A stretch of DNA of 14,474 nt. Origin: CAYXRK01 sp964467615 (GTDB taxonomy: Bacteria; Hydrogenedentota; Hydrogenedentia; Hydrogenedentales; GCA-2746185). The notes under the pieces are model-generated. The model was not told the origin of the DNA. It searched no databases and saw only the letters and a program-made list of their open reading frames with translations. The position numbers and the translations under genes were made by a program. How positions within the stretch are numbered: position 1 is the first letter of the stretch; each line of letters begins with the position of its first letter. This document shows positions 13,466 to 14,474 of the stretch, piece after piece. Where the stretch lies: assembly GCA_964467615.1 (NCBI GenBank), contig CAYXRK010000119.1:1-14474 (forward strand), in the 5' to 3' direction.

Positions 13466-14337
13466 GCATTCTCATCGACAACAACACCAAGGTCATCGTC
13501 CAGGGGATTACCGGGCGCGACGGCTCGTTTCATGCTGGCCAGATGATCGAATACGGGACGAAGATTGTAGCGGGCGTCACGCCCGGCAAGGGCGGCCAGG
13601 AAGCGTGCGGCGTACCGGTATTTAACTCGTGCAAGGAAGCGGTCGATGCGACGGGGGCGAACGCGTCTGTGATGTACGTGCCGGCCAAGTTCGCCAAGGC
13701 GGCGATGCTTGATGCGGCAACGTCCGGCATCAAATTGTTGGTCGCCATCACGGAAGGGATTCCGACGCTCGATGCGCTCGAGGCGTATGAGCTTCTAAAA
13801 GAAAAAGGTGTGCGGCTCATCGGCCCGAATTGTCCCGGACTCATCACGCCGGGACAGTGCAAGATCGGCATCATGCCCGGGAGTATTCATACGCCTGGAA
13901 ACATCGGCGTCATTTCACGAAGCGGCACGTTGACCTACGAGATCGTGCATGAATTGACCACTGCGGGATACGGCCAGTCGACCTGCGTTGGCATCGGCGG
14001 CGACCCGGTCATCGGCAGCAAGTTCATCGATCTCCTCCCGCTATTCGAACAAGACCCTGGAACCCGCGCGTTAGTCATCGCCGGTGAAATCGGCGGACAA
14101 GACGAGGTCCTCGCGGCGCAGTATTGGAAGGCCAACATGAAGAAGCCGATCATCGGCTTCATGGCGGGACTCACCGCGCCGCCCGGCAAACGCATGGGCC
14201 ACGCGGGCGCGATTGTCGGCGGCGAAGACGACACGGCGGCGTCGAAGATCGCCAAACTCGAGGCCGCCGGGATTCCCGTCGCTCGCGTGATTAGCGACAT
14301 CGTTAAATTGCTTAGGCAGAAGCTCGGCGCGGCATAG
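13462..14337 (+). CDS. sucD: Succinyl-CoA synthetase alpha subunit
   Basis: The 291-residue protein is full length for the family. The N-terminal CoA-binding Rossmann domain shows VIVQGITGRDGSFHAGQM (11-28) and VGVTPGKGG-like sequence at 38-45. The ligase domain holds the phosphorylated histidine His247 in MGHAGAIVGG, and GEIGGQDE at 208-215. It relays phosphate between succinyl-CoA and the ATP bound in SucC. The start is GTG inside the GTGA overlap with the sucC stop, a classic translationally coupled pair. No obvious terminator follows; the sequence after the stop turns into short repeats. Confidence 0.97.
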   Translation: MSILIDNNTKVIVQGITGRDGSFHAGQMIEYGTKIVAGVTPGKGGQEACGVPVFNSCKEAVDATGANASVMYVPAKFAKAAMLDAATSGIKLLVAITEGIPTLDALEAYELLKEKGVRLIGPNCPGLITPGQCKIGIMPGSIHTPGNIGVISRSGTLTYEIVHELTTAGYGQSTCVGIGGDPVIGSKFIDLLPLFEQDPGTRALVIAGEIGGQDEVLAAQYWKANMKKPIIGFMAGLTAPPGKRMGHAGAIVGGEDDTAASKIAKLEAAGIPVARVISDIVKLLRQKLGAA

Positions 14338-14356
14338 GCGCAACTAAAGAACTTCA

Positions 14357-14400
14357 ACGCAAGTCCGCAGAGTCACGCAAAGGAACGCAGTGCGGCGCAG
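14357..14400. repeat. Degenerate ACGCAAG/CGCAG tandem-like stretch
   Basis: Short words of the type CGCA-AG, CGCAGAG, CGCAAAGG and CGCAG recur every 9-11 nt just after sucD. Such degenerate runs are common in intergenic DNA of some large bacterial genomes. No coding or structural role is evident. Confidence 0.4.
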
Positions 14401-14443
14401 CCGCAACCAAACCAAGGCCATAAGGAGTGTCGACGGCCCCTCA

Positions 14444-14474
14444 CCCGTCCACCCTTCGACACCCTCAGGGCGAA
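14444..14474. repeat. Palindromic dispersed repeat, copy 2 (cut by window end)
   Basis: Matches the reverse complement of 1022-1056 at 27 of 31 positions, opening with CCCGTCCA and carrying the TTCGACAnCCTCAGG core. The distal arm is cut off by the window edge, so whether it can form the full hairpin is unknown. Confidence 0.6.

Overview
The window looks like a metagenome-derived piece of a GC-rich (roughly 60%) bacterial genome. It contains a scaffold gap of ten Ns. A planctomycete-type cytochrome/DUF1549/DUF1553 protein is followed by a DUF1501 protein, a pairing typical of Planctomycetota, Verrucomicrobiota, Lentisphaerota and Hydrogenedentota. A twitching ATPase (PilT) implies type IV pili, so a Gram-negative envelope is likely. 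I cannot fix the phylum from sequence alone; a Hydrogenedentota- or PVC-like lineage is my best guess.

Layout. 1-900: a VapBC-type toxin-antitoxin pair on the minus strand (AF2212/DUF104-like antitoxin and PIN toxin), bracketed by a 31-nt imperfect direct repeat. 750-1641: about 0.9 kb with no convincing gene, holding small repeats and hairpins. 1642-2787: pilT (minus). 2788-3047: a REP-like element and a strong terminator hairpin. 3048-4394: a secreted cytochrome c fused to a copper type II monooxygenase-like domain (minus), crossed by the assembly gap. 4395-4836: a long upstream region for that gene. It has a near-consensus sigma70 promoter, a 27-codon upstream ORF with an exceptionally strong Shine-Dalgarno sequence, and a compact nested RNA fold. 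This is the most unusual thing in the window. 4837-6169: an overlapping pair, LMW protein phosphatase then fructosamine-3-kinase family kinase (minus), which together fit a protein-deglycation route. 6286-12196 (plus): three exported proteins, a purple-acid-phosphatase-like lipoprotein, the large PSCyt1/DUF1549/DUF1553 protein and a Tat-exported DUF1501 protein. 12323-14337 (plus): sucC and sucD, the two subunits of succinyl-CoA synthetase. The window ends in short dispersed repeats.

How the genes fit together. SucCD is core TCA-cycle metabolism. The phosphatase/kinase pair probably removes ribose-5-phosphate-derived glycation from proteins. The export cluster and the cytochrome-monooxygenase are envelope or periplasmic proteins of unknown substrate. 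Two families of dispersed palindromic repeats occur at both ends of the window, in spacers near gene boundaries. Together with the structured leader RNA they suggest an active layer of RNA or repeat elements in this genome.
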